Below are positions 19,178 to 28,404 of a stretch of 64,000 nt of DNA, in pieces (positions within the stretch are counted from its first letter, which is position 1; every line of letters starts with the position of its first letter). Source of the DNA: Nitrosomonas sp. sh817 (GTDB lineage: Bacteria > Pseudomonadota > Gammaproteobacteria > Burkholderiales > Nitrosomonadaceae). Location of the stretch: positions 2,489,691-2,553,690 of the forward strand of contig NZ_CP133083.1 of the NCBI RefSeq assembly GCF_030908545.1. Direction: 5' to 3'. The notes under the pieces were generated by a model. It saw nothing but the letters and a program-made list of their open reading frames with translations. It searched no databases and was not told the origin of the DNA. The position numbers were made by a program, and so were the translations under genes.

Positions 19178-21433
19178 ATGATCGCTCCAGACTTGGAAGT
19201 CAGTTTGCATATGGCTTTTGTGGAATCAAGGCAGAAACGATATGAATTTATAACGGTTGAGCATCTGTTACTGGCAATGCTCGACAATGCCAGCGCAGCA
19301 GAAGTGTTAAATGCATGCCTGGTTGATATTGAAGATTTACGGTCAGCCCTTTTAGACCATATCACACGACATACTCCCGTAATTAATGGAACAGAAGAAG
19401 TTGATACGCAACCGACCCTCGGATTTCAACGCGTAATTCAGCGAGCGATTCTTCACGTTCAATCTTCCGGAAAAAAAGAGGTTACGGGCGCTAATGTTTT
19501 AGTTTCGATTTTTGGTGAAAAGGATTCCCACGCGGTTTATTTCCTCCATCAAAGAGGTGTTACACGTTTAGATGTCGTTAATTATATCTCTCATAATATT
19601 CGCAAAGTCTCACACGAAACCGATGCCAAATCAGGCAATGAAACCGATACTGACAATGAATCCAGCACCAATGGATTGCCCGAGAACTACACGATCAATC
19701 TTAATCACCTAGCTTTACTCAATAAAATTGATCCGCTGGTCGGGCGCGAAAAAGAAATCGAACGCGTTATTCAAACATTATGCCGGCGCCGGAAAAACAA
19801 CCCGTTGCTGGTCGGTGAAGCCGGTGTCGGTAAAACCGCAATTGCGGAAGGTCTGGCTAAGCGCATCGTCGAAGGTGATGTACCCGATCTGCTGCTGAAA
19901 CATCAAATCTATGCACTCGATATGGGCGCTTTATTAGCAGGCACAAAATATCGCGGTGATTTTGAGCAACGCTTGAAAACATTATTGAAGCAGCTCACCG
20001 ATAATCCTTCCGCCATCCTGTTTATTGACGAGATTCATACCTTAATTGGTGCAGGCGCGGCTTCCGGCGGGGTGTTAGACGCGTCCAATTTACTCAAACC
20101 TGTTTTAAGTTCCGGACAATTACGCTGCATTGGTGCCACCACTTACAATGAATACCGTGGGATCTTTGAAAAAGACCACGCCTTATCAAGGCGATTCCAG
20201 CAAATAGAAGTTAGCGAACCCAGCGTGGATGATACCGTTGCCATATTACGCGGTTTAAAATCGCGATACGAACAGCATCACAAAGTCAAATACACCGCTA
20301 GCGCTCTAGTTTCCGCTGCCGAACTTTCGGCTCGATTCATTAATGACAGACACCTGCCTGATAAGGCGATCGATGTGCTTGACGAAGCAGGGGCAGCACA
20401 GCGGTTATTACCTAAATCCAGAAAACGCAAGGTGATAGGCAAGAACGAAATCGAAAATATTGTGGCCAAAATCGCACGAATTCCGCCGCAAAATATATCC
20501 ACCAATGATCGTAATCGATTAAAAAATTTGGGACGCGATATGAAGACGATTGTCTTCGGTCAAGATGGCGCTATCGATGCATTGACAGCCGCTATAAAAA
20601 TGGCAAGAAGCGGACTTGGAAATCCACAGAAACCGGTTGGTTCCTTCCTGTTTTCCGGACCAACAGGAGTTGGAAAAACCGAAGTGGCAAAGCAATTAGC
20701 CTATGCGCTTGGAATTCACTTACATCGCTTTGACATGTCTGAATACATGGAACGGCATGCCGTTTCCCGTCTGATTGGCGCCCCTCCGGGTTACGTTGGC
20801 TACGATCAAGGCGGGTTGTTGACCGAAACCGTGATCAAGCATCCCTATTCAGTATTATTGCTGGATGAGATTGAAAAAGCACATGTGGATATTTTTAACA
20901 TCCTACTGCAAGTCATGGATTACGGAACCCTCACTGATAATAATGGACGAAAAGCCGATTTTCGTAATGTCATTATCATCATGACCACGAATGCCGGCGC
21001 GGAATCTCTCACCAAATCCGCTATCGGGTTTACCAAAAGCAAATCAACCGGAGACGAACTCGCGGATATTAAGAAATTATTCACCCCCGAGTTTCGTAAT
21101 CGGCTGGATGCAATTATCTCTTTCGCACCGCTCAATGAAGAAATCATCCTTCGTATAACCGATAAATTCCTGATCCAACTCGAGTCGCAGCTACATGAGA
21201 GAAAAGTAGAAGCGACATTCACCGAGAAACTTCGCAGTTATCTTGGAAAACATGGTTTCGATCCATTAATGGGCGCCCGCCCGATGGAGCGGCTGATTCA
21301 AGATACAATCCGCAGCGCGCTGGCCGACGAATTGCTATTCGGACGGCTTGTCAATGGTGGAAAAGTAATCGTCGACATTGATAAGAACGAAAAAATCAAA
21401 CTCCTGTTTGAGAACGAAGCTGCGCTTTTATGA
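19178..21433 (+). CDS. clpA: ATP-dependent Clp protease ATP-binding subunit ClpA
   Basis: The 751-residue AAA+ unfoldase has the Clp N-domain (residues 1-145), a first AAA module with Walker A GEAGVGKT and Walker [15 protein letters not shown], and a second with GPTGVGKT and [11 protein letters not shown]. The C-terminal [15 protein letters not shown] block is conserved. It feeds substrates to ClpP, which is not encoded here. Full length for the family. Confidence 0.96.
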   Translation: MIAPDLEVSLHMAFVESRQKRYEFITVEHLLLAMLDNASAAEVLNACLVDIEDLRSALLDHITRHTPVINGTEEVDTQPTLGFQRVIQRAILHVQSSGKKEVTGANVLVSIFGEKDSHAVYFLHQRGVTRLDVVNYISHNIRKVSHETDAKSGNETDTDNESSTNGLPENYTINLNHLALLNKIDPLVGREKEIERVIQTLCRRRKNNPLLVGEAGVGKTAIAEGLAKRIVEGDVPDLLLKHQIYALDMGALLAGTKYRGDFEQRLKTLLKQLTDNPSAILFIDEIHTLIGAGAASGGVLDASNLLKPVLSSGQLRCIGATTYNEYRGIFEKDHALSRRFQQIEVSEPSVDDTVAILRGLKSRYEQHHKVKYTASALVSAAELSARFINDRHLPDKAIDVLDEAGAAQRLLPKSRKRKVIGKNEIENIVAKIARIPPQNISTNDRNRLKNLGRDMKTIVFGQDGAIDALTAAIKMARSGLGNPQKPVGSFLFSGPTGVGKTEVAKQLAYALGIHLHRFDMSEYMERHAVSRLIGAPPGYVGYDQGGLLTETVIKHPYSVLLLDEIEKAHVDIFNILLQVMDYGTLTDNNGRKADFRNVIIIMTTNAGAESLTKSAIGFTKSKSTGDELADIKKLFTPEFRNRLDAIISFAPLNEEIILRITDKFLIQLESQLHERKVEATFTEKLRSYLGKHGFDPLMGARPMERLIQDTIRSALADELLFGRLVNGGKVIVDIDKNEKIKLLFENEAALL

Positions 21434-21458
21434 TCCAGGCGATATCCTAAGCCTGGAT
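21433..21458 (+). terminator. Hairpin after clpA, probable terminator
   Basis: A perfect 8-bp stem (ATCCAGGC/GCCTGGAT) with a 10-nt loop begins at the clpA stop. There is no proper T-run after it, so termination efficiency is uncertain. The following 285 bp hold a second perfect hairpin (CCGCCGT/ACGGCGG, 21547-21563) but no convincing gene. Confidence 0.5.
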
Positions 21459-21743
21459 TAATCTTCGCAAAGGAAAAGCCGTTTTTCGGTACACCTAACC
21501 GGAATTGCTGAACTTCTGGCGCAATCGTTTTGAATCGTCTTCATTGCCGCCGTTGGACGGCGGATTGACTGGTTTTAAAAACCCGGGCTGCCCAGAGATA
21601 ATAGAAATCTCTTCGATAAAAATTCCTGAAAAAAATTCTTACAAGCTATTACTTTCATTTCAAATAGCCACTAGCACTGGTTACAAGCAGATTGGCGCTA
21701 TCCATAGCATTGACCAGAAAATAAAGCCACAACTCCCACCCAG

Positions 21744-21887
21744 CTAAACGTTCATGTTCCGATTTTGATTGTTACCGATCAAGGTGCCATCGCTACTTGC
21801 AGCCCAACCGGGTGTTGTTAACGAAACAGTGATCGCGATCGATCCCATCATCAGCGCACCAATTTGCATTACCTGATGCTGTTTCAT
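21744..21887 (-). CDS. Small exported peptide, 47 residues
   Basis: A strong ribosome-binding site (AGGAGAAGG) precedes an ATG that opens a 47-codon frame. It has a signal-peptide-like core (ALMMGSIAITVSLTTPGWA, likely cut after GWA) and a polar 20-residue tail rich in Asn and Ser. No homologue is recognised. The ribosome-binding site and export signal support a real gene, but it could be the 5' remnant of a longer secreted protein. Confidence 0.45.
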   Translation of the reverse strand: MKQHQVMQIGALMMGSIAITVSLTTPGWAASSDGTLIGNNQNRNMNV

Positions 21888-22126
21888 AGCCTTCTCCTAT
21901 CCATCGTTGTTGATTGATTTAAAACTTTTGAGCGGATATCACCAACATATCCGTCCGGGATGTTAGCCAGAGGATGTTTCAACGATATGATTAGCCGGTT
22001 AAATTCTAATGAATCTATGATGACTTGATTGCGCGCATGATTTTTGCAGTTCAGTGTTCAAAAACTGCCAACACTATATAATCAACGAATCCTTAAAACC
22101 AATCGGATTTCAAACAGGAAGCGATC

Positions 22127-22430
22127 ATGAAAAAATTTTTTTGGTTACTGTTTTCTTTAAGCCTTAGCAATGCTTATGCCTTGTCGATCGTATATGACGG
22201 ATTTGAATGTACGGATGAATCGGCAGCTTCCAGTGTTCCGGCGCAAAGCAGATTTTTAATCGAACAAGACTTGGGGAATGGCCATTACAAATTGTTGCTG
22301 GAGGGTGGTTACTTGGTCTTCAAAGATAAAGCCTGTCTGGAAATGCTAAGTAAAATTTCAGAAGGCCTTGAATATGTAGCCGATCTTTCACGGATAAAAG
22401 CAGTCGCGTATTTTAATGGCAATCAGCTAG
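22127..22430 (+). pseudogene. Secreted protein, N-terminal half (split by IS5 and inversion)
   Basis: The frame begins with a signal peptide (cleavage likely after SNAYA) and has two cysteines (FECTDE, DKACLE). The open frame runs on for seven codons into an IS5 end, giving a false C-terminus. The true continuation is at 53181-53453 on the minus strand. Joining at the CTAG target gives FNGNQL-VISYGSIVRNED in frame and a 190-residue protein. The family is not recognised. GGAAGC lies before the ATG. Confidence 0.8.
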
Positions 22431-22490
22431 GGTCTGTTGACGTTTTAAGATAAGCATTTCATAGGAAGAGGCAAACTCGTAATATTGGGA
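22431..22490 (+). mobile_element. IS5-family element, left-end fragment (60 bp)
   Basis: It begins GGTCTGTTGACGTTT directly after CTAG. Its counterpart GGTCTGTTGATATTT begins at 53454, also directly next to CTAG. These are the two inverted ends of one IS5 element with a CTAG target duplication, now separated because IS30 inserted into it and the region was then inverted. No coding sequence is in this part. Confidence 0.85.
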
Positions 22491-23592
22491 CGCGGATTCA
22501 ACTTCGAAGTGCAACGCCTAGCGGTGGCTTGGTATAGCGCACCGTCTTTCCGAAGAACACCTCAAACGGGGTTCTGAATCCAAGCACCTTGCGCGGTCGA
22601 TGGTTGAGTCTATCCACCGCCCATTGTACTTGTTCCTGGGTCACCTTAATCAATTCCATTCCCTTGGGGAAATACTGCCGCAGCAGACCATTGCTGTTCT
22701 CGTTCAAGCCGCGCTCCCATGAATGATAAGGATGAGCGAAGTAGATATCCACATTGAGTTTCGCAGCAATGGTTTCATGCTCCGCAAATTCTTTCCCGTT
22801 GTCGAATGTCATGGTGTGGCACTTGCGTTTATGGGGGCGCAGCAATCGCGTTACCGCCGCCGTTACGCCCGATGCATGTTTGCCGGGCACTTGGGCTGCC
22901 AGAATGTAGCGCGACTTCCTCTCGGCCAGCGTAACCAATGCGCCTTGATGGTTCTTGCCGATTACGGTGTCGCCCTCCCAGTCGCCTATGCGGTTCTTCT
23001 GATCCACGATCCCCGGACGCTCATCAATGCCGATCCGGTTCTTGATCGTGCCCCGGCGCTCTTGACCGCTCGCATAACGCTTCCTGCGGGGCTTCTGGCA
23101 ACGCAAATGCCGCCACAGGTCGCCACCTCGACGCTTGTCTGCATATATGTGCAAGTAGATCGTCTCGTGACTGATCTGCAACACACTTTCCAAAGCAAGT
23201 CGACGGGCCGCTTGCTCCGGACTCATGTCCAGCCGAACCAATCGCTCAACTTCCGTCCAGTCCGACATTGATAAACGCTGGGCGTTGGCGCATTGTTTTC
23301 GGCGCTCGTTCCGTAATTCCTGCGCCTGCTTGGGATACCAGTCACGCCGACCCTTGTTCCGCCTGAATTCCCGCGAAATCGTCGACTTGCTCACGCCCAC
23401 TGCATCCGCTATTCGCGATTGGTTCAAACCCGCCTTCTTCAAGCCGGAAATCTGGTATCGTTGCTCGCTGGTGAGCTGCTTGTAGTGCTTCATCTGTGCT
23501 CCTTCTACTTGGTCGTTTAAGAAGCTCCGATACTACCGCAGCTTGCTTCCTAAACTTCCTTACAAAAGTTGCACTTCAATTTTGAATCCACC
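22491..23592 (-). mobile_element. IS30-family element, copy 1
   Basis: The element is 1102 bp with ends GGTGGATTCAAAATTGAAG and CGCGGATTCAACTTCGAAG, which share GGATTCAA and further interrupted matches. Copy 2 at 54251-55352 is in inverted orientation; the encoded proteins are identical. The bases next to this copy are GGA on the left and CTT on the right. They do not match each other but are the complements of those at copy 2, which is the sign of recombination between the copies. Confidence 0.92.
22498..23493 (-). CDS. IS30-family transposase
   Basis: The 331-residue protein has the N-terminal helix-turn-helix of IS30 (YKQLTSEQRYQISGLKKAG, then VGVSKSTISREFRRN) and a DDE domain with GDWEGDTVIG (first Asp), TFDNGKEFAEHE (second Asp) and GLNENSNGLLRQYFPKG (Glu). 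The frame is intact and identical to that of copy 2, so transposition was recent. AGAAGGAG precedes the ATG. Confidence 0.95.
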   Translation of the reverse strand: MKHYKQLTSEQRYQISGLKKAGLNQSRIADAVGVSKSTISREFRRNKGRRDWYPKQAQELRNERRKQCANAQRLSMSDWTEVERLVRLDMSPEQAARRLALESVLQISHETIYLHIYADKRRGGDLWRHLRCQKPRRKRYASGQERRGTIKNRIGIDERPGIVDQKNRIGDWEGDTVIGKNHQGALVTLAERKSRYILAAQVPGKHASGVTAAVTRLLRPHKRKCHTMTFDNGKEFAEHETIAAKLNVDIYFAHPYHSWERGLNENSNGLLRQYFPKGMELIKVTQEQVQWAVDRLNHRPRKVLGFRTPFEVFFGKTVRYTKPPLGVALRS

Positions 23593-23785
23593 CTTCGTTA
23601 CCTGGAATTGCTGCACCGGCAGCTCCGGAACGCATTTCCATCAAGCGCTGGTGAGCAGTTGTGATCCATTTCTTGTCAATCTCGGATTCGGGCTGATTGA
23701 GGCTACGCAATAGTGAATCGACAATCATCACGCGCTCTTCCACCGGAAGCGCTGTAATCTCATCAATCATTTTTTTCGTATTCAT
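23593..23785 (-). pseudogene. Addiction-module antitoxin (TIGR02574 type), N-terminal part
   Basis: The first 64 codons show the family pattern: ITALPVEERVMIVDSLLRSL, then IDKKWITTAHQRLMEM, and AAIPGNE. The frame then runs into IS30 and ends with the false tail GWIQN. The missing C-terminus (VFDRVWQRFKK) and the ParE-type toxin are found beyond IS30 copy 2 at 55353-55602. Joined at AAG, the antitoxin has 75 residues, normal for this family. Confidence 0.88.
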
Positions 23786-23989
23786 CGTTATTACTTCCCA
23801 TGCGAATTGGATACATTAACCCACGCAATAATAACATCCAAACTGCTCACGCTTACCGCTATCCTGAACGGCTACCTGATGTAACTATCATTCTGCTGCA
23901 TAAATTTTTATGAATCGTCTTTTCGTAGCTGGCTGAATAGAATGAGAGTGGAGCCAGAAACTATCAGAGAAACCTCTGACGCCAACCGA

Positions 23990-24052
23990 TTCGAGGGATT
24001 GAAACTTAGCCGCGCGGAATCCAAGCAAGCCTAAACCCACCAGCAGCATCGC
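23990..24052 (-). pseudogene. Remnant of a PEP-CTERM anchor segment
   Basis: On the minus strand a short frame reads AMLLVGLGLLGFRAAKF, matching the hydrophobic helix plus basic end of PEP-CTERM sorting signals. A stop codon lies directly before it and no PEP motif or upstream gene is left. The rest of the gene-free stretch from 23786 to 24465 holds only repeat A copy 2 and a Pho-box-like site. Confidence 0.35.
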
Positions 24053-24214
24053 TCATAATAACCGCCGGCCGCCGCCGGTTAAACACAACATTCGGCAACA
24101 GCTAGCAATGTTGCAATCTCAATTAACGTTCATTAATTTTAGTTTCTCATTTGAAATTCAATGAATTACGTATTGCTGTCAATACTATTTTTAGAATTGC
24201 AATTCCAACGGTAT

Positions 24215-24356
24215 GAGACCTTTGCACGGTTACTACGCGGCACGATAATTGCGTTAAAAATTCGCGAAAAATGCTCATTTACCCCGTTGTAAACTCCGCT
24301 TGTTCGCAAATTTTTGCCTTATTCTCGTACCGCTCATGACACCGTGCAAAGGTCTC
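24215..24356 (+). repeat. MITE-like repeat A, copy 2
   Basis: The 142-bp element runs from GAGACCTTTGCACGG to CCGTGCAAAGGTCTC and is flanked by the 5-bp direct repeat GGTAT on both sides. It differs from the other copies by a few bases. It lies upstream of the DUF3450-TonB operon, just before that operon's Pho-box-like site. Confidence 0.85.
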
Positions 24357-24396
24357 GGTATGCAGGCGGTTTATGAATCCATCCCTTCTTTGTTAA

Positions 24397-24414
24397 ATGA
24401 CATCGAAATGTCAT
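24397..24414 (+). promoter_or_regulatory. Pho-box-like site upstream of the TonB operon
   Basis: ATGACAT-CGAA-ATGTCAT gives two heptamers at the 11-bp period of PhoB boxes (consensus CTGTCAT, 4-bp spacer, CTGTCAT). Nearly the same site precedes the secreted beta-helix gene at 38673 and a related one precedes pstS at 49140. It is also palindromic (TGACAT-N4-ATGTCA), so another dimeric regulator cannot be excluded. It is 51 bp before the DUF3450 start. Confidence 0.6.
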
Positions 24415-24465
24415 GAAAGTGAAATATTCGGCTTGTAGTATTCACGCCAACATAAGAGGGGTTGT

Positions 24466-25233
24466 ATGCAGATTCAGTTATCAAAAAAAATCGTGGTGTT
24501 AGGCAGTTGGATGCTGCTTGGTTTTGCATCGCCAGTTTTGGCAAGCAATATTGAAAATCTTGCAAAATCACTGGCTAAAATCCGTGGTGAAGTGGAAGCG
24601 TTGCAGTCGCAACTCGATATAGAAAAAGAAAAATACAGCAGCAAAATGTCCACGCTCAATTCGCAGTTGGCGGACTTGAGCGTCGAAGAACGCCGCCAGA
24701 AATTGAGTATCGAGAAACTGCAACAGTCGATCGACAAACTCGGTGTAACCACTCAACAAGCCGAGCAATCCGGCGAACATTTGAAACCGGTCTTACTGAC
24801 CGCGTTGGCAGAGTACAAACGCCATATTCAAGGCAGCTTTCCGTTCAAGGTCGACGATCGCATTAAAGCCATCCATGATCTGGAAAATAACCTGGCGAAT
24901 CAGCAAATTGATCCAAGTAAAGCGGTTAATCAAACCTGGTCGCTAATCGAAGATGAAATCAGGCTGAGCAAGGAAAATGGGATTTACCAGCAAACGATTT
25001 TGCTGAACGGCGAGAAGGTGCTGGTTGACATTGCCAAGATCGGCACGGTGTTTATGTTTTTCCAAACCAAGGATAACCAGAGCGGGATGGCGAAACGATC
25101 CCAGGACGGTGGCTGGATTTTTGAAACCGTGAGCGATAGCGCCGATCGCGAACGCATCCGCAATCTGTTCGATTCACTCAAAAAACAAATCCGCCAGGGT
25201 TATTTCGAATTACCTAATCCATTAAGTAAATGA
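24466..25233 (+). CDS. DUF3450 periplasmic coiled-coil protein of a TonB system
   Basis: The 255-residue protein has a signal peptide cut after PVLA, a long coiled coil (about residues 35-105) and a globular C-terminal half. DUF3450 proteins are found at the head of TonB2/TtpC-type operons in gammaproteobacteria and are thought to help energy transfer to large receptors. It overlaps the next gene by ATGA, and the ATG at 24466 is preceded by AGAGGGG. It opens a six-gene operon for outer-membrane import. Confidence 0.85.
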   Translation: MQIQLSKKIVVLGSWMLLGFASPVLASNIENLAKSLAKIRGEVEALQSQLDIEKEKYSSKMSTLNSQLADLSVEERRQKLSIEKLQQSIDKLGVTTQQAEQSGEHLKPVLLTALAEYKRHIQGSFPFKVDDRIKAIHDLENNLANQQIDPSKAVNQTWSLIEDEIRLSKENGIYQQTILLNGEKVLVDIAKIGTVFMFFQTKDNQSGMAKRSQDGGWIFETVSDSADRERIRNLFDSLKKQIRQGYFELPNPLSK

Positions 25234-26726
25234 AAAAAATTTTAATTAATCTTCTGTTGTTGATGGTGATCTGGGCCAGTTCCAGCTTTGCCCAGCAACC
25301 CAAGGATGCGGCCGCCGGCGAGAACGTCACGGTATCGGCTCCGGAAGGAAAATCCGCAACAGCGCCCGCCAAAAAGCAACCGGAAGCGAAGCAGCAAGCG
25401 GTTAGCTTGGAGACCGCTTACAAACGGGAATATGCCTTTCTGGAAGCGCAGAAGCGCGAACTCAACGAGCGTTTAAGAAATTACCAGGCCAGCACGCAAC
25501 GGGAAGAACAAGCGCTGAACGCTAAAATCATTGCGCTGGAACGGACATCCGTTGAGCGCTCGTCAAGAATAGATCAGCTTAATGCGCAGTTAGCCGAATC
25601 CGAACGCAGCGAAGCTGCGGTATCGGAGCGTCATGACGCACTCGAAACAACTTATTTGCAGGCGGAGCTGACACTCAAGAATCATGGCATTGAAATGCCC
25701 CAGGCGATGAAGGATGCTAAGGGCGATGATCCGGAAAAAGTCGACTTTATTTTCAAGCAAGCATTAACGTTGCTGCAGAAGCTTGGCAGCATTCAAACCA
25801 AACCGGGTCATTTTTTCCTTACGAACGGTAAGCAAGCCGAAGGATCGTTGATTCACCTCGGCAATATCGCAGCTTTCGGTATCAGCGCGGAAGGCGGCGG
25901 CAGCTTGGTACCGGCAGGCGGCGGTGATTTCAAGGTATGGAAAAACGCAGGCGCGGAGAGCGCTGCTGCGTTGAGCAAAAATGAACAACCGGCGGTGCTG
26001 CAGTTGTATTTATTCGAATCGCGTTCAACCTCGATTGACGAAGCGCCGGAGAAAACGCTGCTGAGTATCATCGATTCGGGCGGTCCGATTGGTTGGGTAA
26101 TCGTGATACTGGGCGGATTTGTAGGGATATTGGTAATGATCCGCGCCCAATTGTTGCGGACCAATAGCGCCGATAACGCGCAATTGACCGATCAGATCAT
26201 TCAGCAATTGACTGCCGGAGATCTCGAAACGGCCAAGAAGCACTGCGAAAGCAATACCTCTGCAATCGGCCGGGTGCTGCACTATACCTTGCGTCATCTG
26301 AAAGACGATCGCGATCACATGGAAGGCATTGTCTATGAAGCGATTCTGCAGGAATCAGGGCCGCTCGACCGGTTTGGCCCGGCGATTCTGGTGATCGCAT
26401 CGGTGGCGCCGCTGTTGGGTTTGCTCGGCACGGTCACCGGCATGATCGAGACTTTCGACATGATTACCGAATTCGGCACCGGCGATCCGAAGTTGTTGTC
26501 GGACGGCATCTCGATTGCGCTGGTTACCACCCAGCTCGGTTTGACCGTCGCCATTCCGACGCTGTTGCTGGGTTCCTTGTTAACCGCGTGGGCCAAGAAT
26601 ATCAAACGCGATATGGAACATTCGGCGCTGCGGATTATTAACATTTTCCTGGGTGGCGGTGTCGATGTTGAGGAATCCGATGAAATCAGCACCGGTGGAA
26701 CTTCACTTGCGCTAGGCAATGCCTGA
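25230..26726 (+). CDS. TtpC-like MotA/TolQ/ExbB proton-channel protein with periplasmic coiled coil
   Basis: The 498-residue protein combines a cleavable signal peptide (after SSFA), a periplasmic coiled-coil region up to about residue 150, and a globular stretch. A membrane helix lies near 287-305, and a C-terminal ExbB/TolQ domain has the typical LGLLGTVTGMIETFDMI and ALVTTQLGLTVAIPTLLL helices. It belongs to the TtpC type that acts as a fourth component of TonB2 systems. It is coupled by overlap to both neighbours. Confidence 0.88.
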   Translation: MKKILINLLLLMVIWASSSFAQQPKDAAAGENVTVSAPEGKSATAPAKKQPEAKQQAVSLETAYKREYAFLEAQKRELNERLRNYQASTQREEQALNAKIIALERTSVERSSRIDQLNAQLAESERSEAAVSERHDALETTYLQAELTLKNHGIEMPQAMKDAKGDDPEKVDFIFKQALTLLQKLGSIQTKPGHFFLTNGKQAEGSLIHLGNIAAFGISAEGGGSLVPAGGGDFKVWKNAGAESAAALSKNEQPAVLQLYLFESRSTSIDEAPEKTLLSIIDSGGPIGWVIVILGGFVGILVMIRAQLLRTNSADNAQLTDQIIQQLTAGDLETAKKHCESNTSAIGRVLHYTLRHLKDDRDHMEGIVYEAILQESGPLDRFGPAILVIASVAPLLGLLGTVTGMIETFDMITEFGTGDPKLLSDGISIALVTTQLGLTVAIPTLLLGSLLTAWAKNIKRDMEHSALRIINIFLGGGVDVEESDEISTGGTSLALGNA

Positions 26727-27351
26727 TATGGACGCGGCTGAACATTTATTGATCGTCAAGGAAATGTTCGCAGCGGGCGGTATCGTGATGCCGCCGCTGG
26801 TGCTGTGCACGCTATTGCTGTGGTACGGCCTCGGCTACCGGTTCTGGGTGATGAAAGAACCGAAACGCATGGGCGTGCGCGATCTGCTGCAATACTATCA
26901 GCAAGATTATGACCGGCCCGCGGTCAATATCGTTGCGCGCGCGATCAAGCAAGGCGTGCGGTTGCAAAAAAAAGGCGTCAAGAATTTGCGCCGTCACTTG
27001 GATGCGGCTTTTTACGAATATGAACGGGAAATCGGAAAGTTTGCCGTGCTGGTGCGCGTCGTGATTCTCATTGCGCCATTGCTGGGATTGCTGGGTACGG
27101 TGATCGGCATGATCGAAACCTTCGACTCGCTGGCGACCATGACCCTGCATTCGCAATCCGGCGGTATCGCCGGCGGCATTTCACAAGCGCTGTTCACCAC
27201 GCAAATGGGATTGACGGTGGCGATTCCGGGTTTGCTGGCACATAGCATTCTCAGGCGCAAACAGCAGCAAATCGAATTGGATCTGTCGCAAGTCAAGGAT
27301 TTGCTGTGCCATCAAAGTCATCTTCAACCTTCTAGCGGGAGTCATTCATGA
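26719..27351 (+). CDS. exbB: ExbB-type proton-channel protein
   Basis: The 210-residue inner-membrane protein has three helices, with LLGLLGTVIGMIETFDSLA and ALFTTQMGLTVAIPGLLAH forming the channel part. It should build the proton-driven motor with ExbD that energises TonB. Its start overlaps the previous stop and its stop overlaps the exbD start. Confidence 0.9.
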   Translation: MPDMDAAEHLLIVKEMFAAGGIVMPPLVLCTLLLWYGLGYRFWVMKEPKRMGVRDLLQYYQQDYDRPAVNIVARAIKQGVRLQKKGVKNLRRHLDAAFYEYEREIGKFAVLVRVVILIAPLLGLLGTVIGMIETFDSLATMTLHSQSGGIAGGISQALFTTQMGLTVAIPGLLAHSILRRKQQQIELDLSQVKDLLCHQSHLQPSSGSHS

Positions 27352-27755
27352 TGCGTAATAACGAACCGGCCGAAGCCGAGACAACCATCGATATGGCGCC
27401 GTTGATCGACATCGTTTTTATCTTGTTGATCTTCTTTATGGTGACAACGACTTTCGTCAAAGACATGAAACTGGATCTGGAGCGGCCCAAAGCGAATAGC
27501 GCAGTGGCGGCGTCGAGTAAAGCGATCCGGTTGTTCATTGATCGCAACGGCGATACCTATGTCGACGGCGAGGCGGTGCGGTTGTGGTTAATACAAAGCA
27601 AATTGCGGGATTTATTGAGTACTTCTTCCAACAAGATCGTGCTGGTTGTCACCGATGAAGGGGTGCCGGCGGGACGGCTGGTGGAAGTCGTGGATCAAGC
27701 GCGCTTGGCGGGTGCCGAGAGCGTGGGTGTAGCAACGAGAAAAGAAGCGGGGTAA
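27348..27755 (+). CDS. exbD: ExbD-type motor protein
   Basis: The 135-residue protein has one N-terminal membrane helix carrying the proton-conducting aspartate in MAPLIDIVFILLIFFMVTT, followed by a periplasmic domain (LFIDRNGDTYVDG). It belongs to the ExbB-ExbD pair of the operon and overlaps exbB by ATGA. Confidence 0.92.
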   Translation: MMRNNEPAEAETTIDMAPLIDIVFILLIFFMVTTTFVKDMKLDLERPKANSAVAASSKAIRLFIDRNGDTYVDGEAVRLWLIQSKLRDLLSTSSNKIVLVVTDEGVPAGRLVEVVDQARLAGAESVGVATRKEAG

Positions 27756-27759
27756 TGAT

Positions 27760-28395
27760 ATGAGTACGATGACAATGAAAAAGCATGCAGCAGGGGTGGT
27801 ATCAATGTTTTTCGGGGTGACGATGGTGTTCGCGTTGATCGTGATTCTCAATCACTATATGGGAAAAATCGAACGCACGCCGCCGCAGGAAGTGACGGAA
27901 ATCGCCATGACCCGGGAAATCAAGCAAGAACCGAAAAAAGAAATCAAGAAAGTGGAACCCAAGAAACAGGTTTCCCGTCCGCAAGCGCCTGCACCGTTCA
28001 AGGGATTGGATACCGCGTTGTCGGGTATTGACTTGGGGTCGCTGGGTTTGGACGGCGGTTCGCGGGATGTTGACGATGGCTTGCTTGGCAAAACCGGCAA
28101 TGTCGTGATGACCGCCGATTTGGTGGATGTTCCACCGAAGCCGATTGCGCGAGGATCGTTTAAATATCCGCCAGCGGCCAAGAAGAACGGTGTCAAGGGT
28201 TATGTGTTGCTGTCGGTATTGGTTGAAGCGGATGGCTCCATCAATCAGGTGCAGGTTCTGGAATCCAGTCCATCCGGCATTTTTGACGCCGCGGCGCTGC
28301 AAGGCATCCGCGCCTGGCATTTCGAACCGGCCAAATACAAAGGCGATAACGTTCGCGTATGGGCCAAACAAAAAATCCGCTTTGATTTGTCCTGA
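27760..28395 (+). CDS. tonB: TonB energy transducer
   Basis: The 211-residue protein has an N-terminal membrane anchor (residues 10-31), a short Lys/Glu/Pro spacer (EIKQEPKKEIKKVEPKK), a glycine-rich middle and a C-terminal TonB domain. That domain shows YPPAAKKNGVKGYVLLSVLV, then VQVLESSPSGIFDAAAL and the WHFEPAKYKG end. The short spacer is typical of TonB2-type proteins. It starts four bases after exbD. Confidence 0.9.
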   Translation: MSTMTMKKHAAGVVSMFFGVTMVFALIVILNHYMGKIERTPPQEVTEIAMTREIKQEPKKEIKKVEPKKQVSRPQAPAPFKGLDTALSGIDLGSLGLDGGSRDVDDGLLGKTGNVVMTADLVDVPPKPIARGSFKYPPAAKKNGVKGYVLLSVLVEADGSINQVQVLESSPSGIFDAAALQGIRAWHFEPAKYKGDNVRVWAKQKIRFDLS

Positions 28396-28404
28396 TAAAT
28401 CCCT

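Noticed and set aside
21505..21747. An 80-residue ORF after clpA
   Set aside because: It has no ribosome-binding site, no family pattern and spans a GC hairpin.
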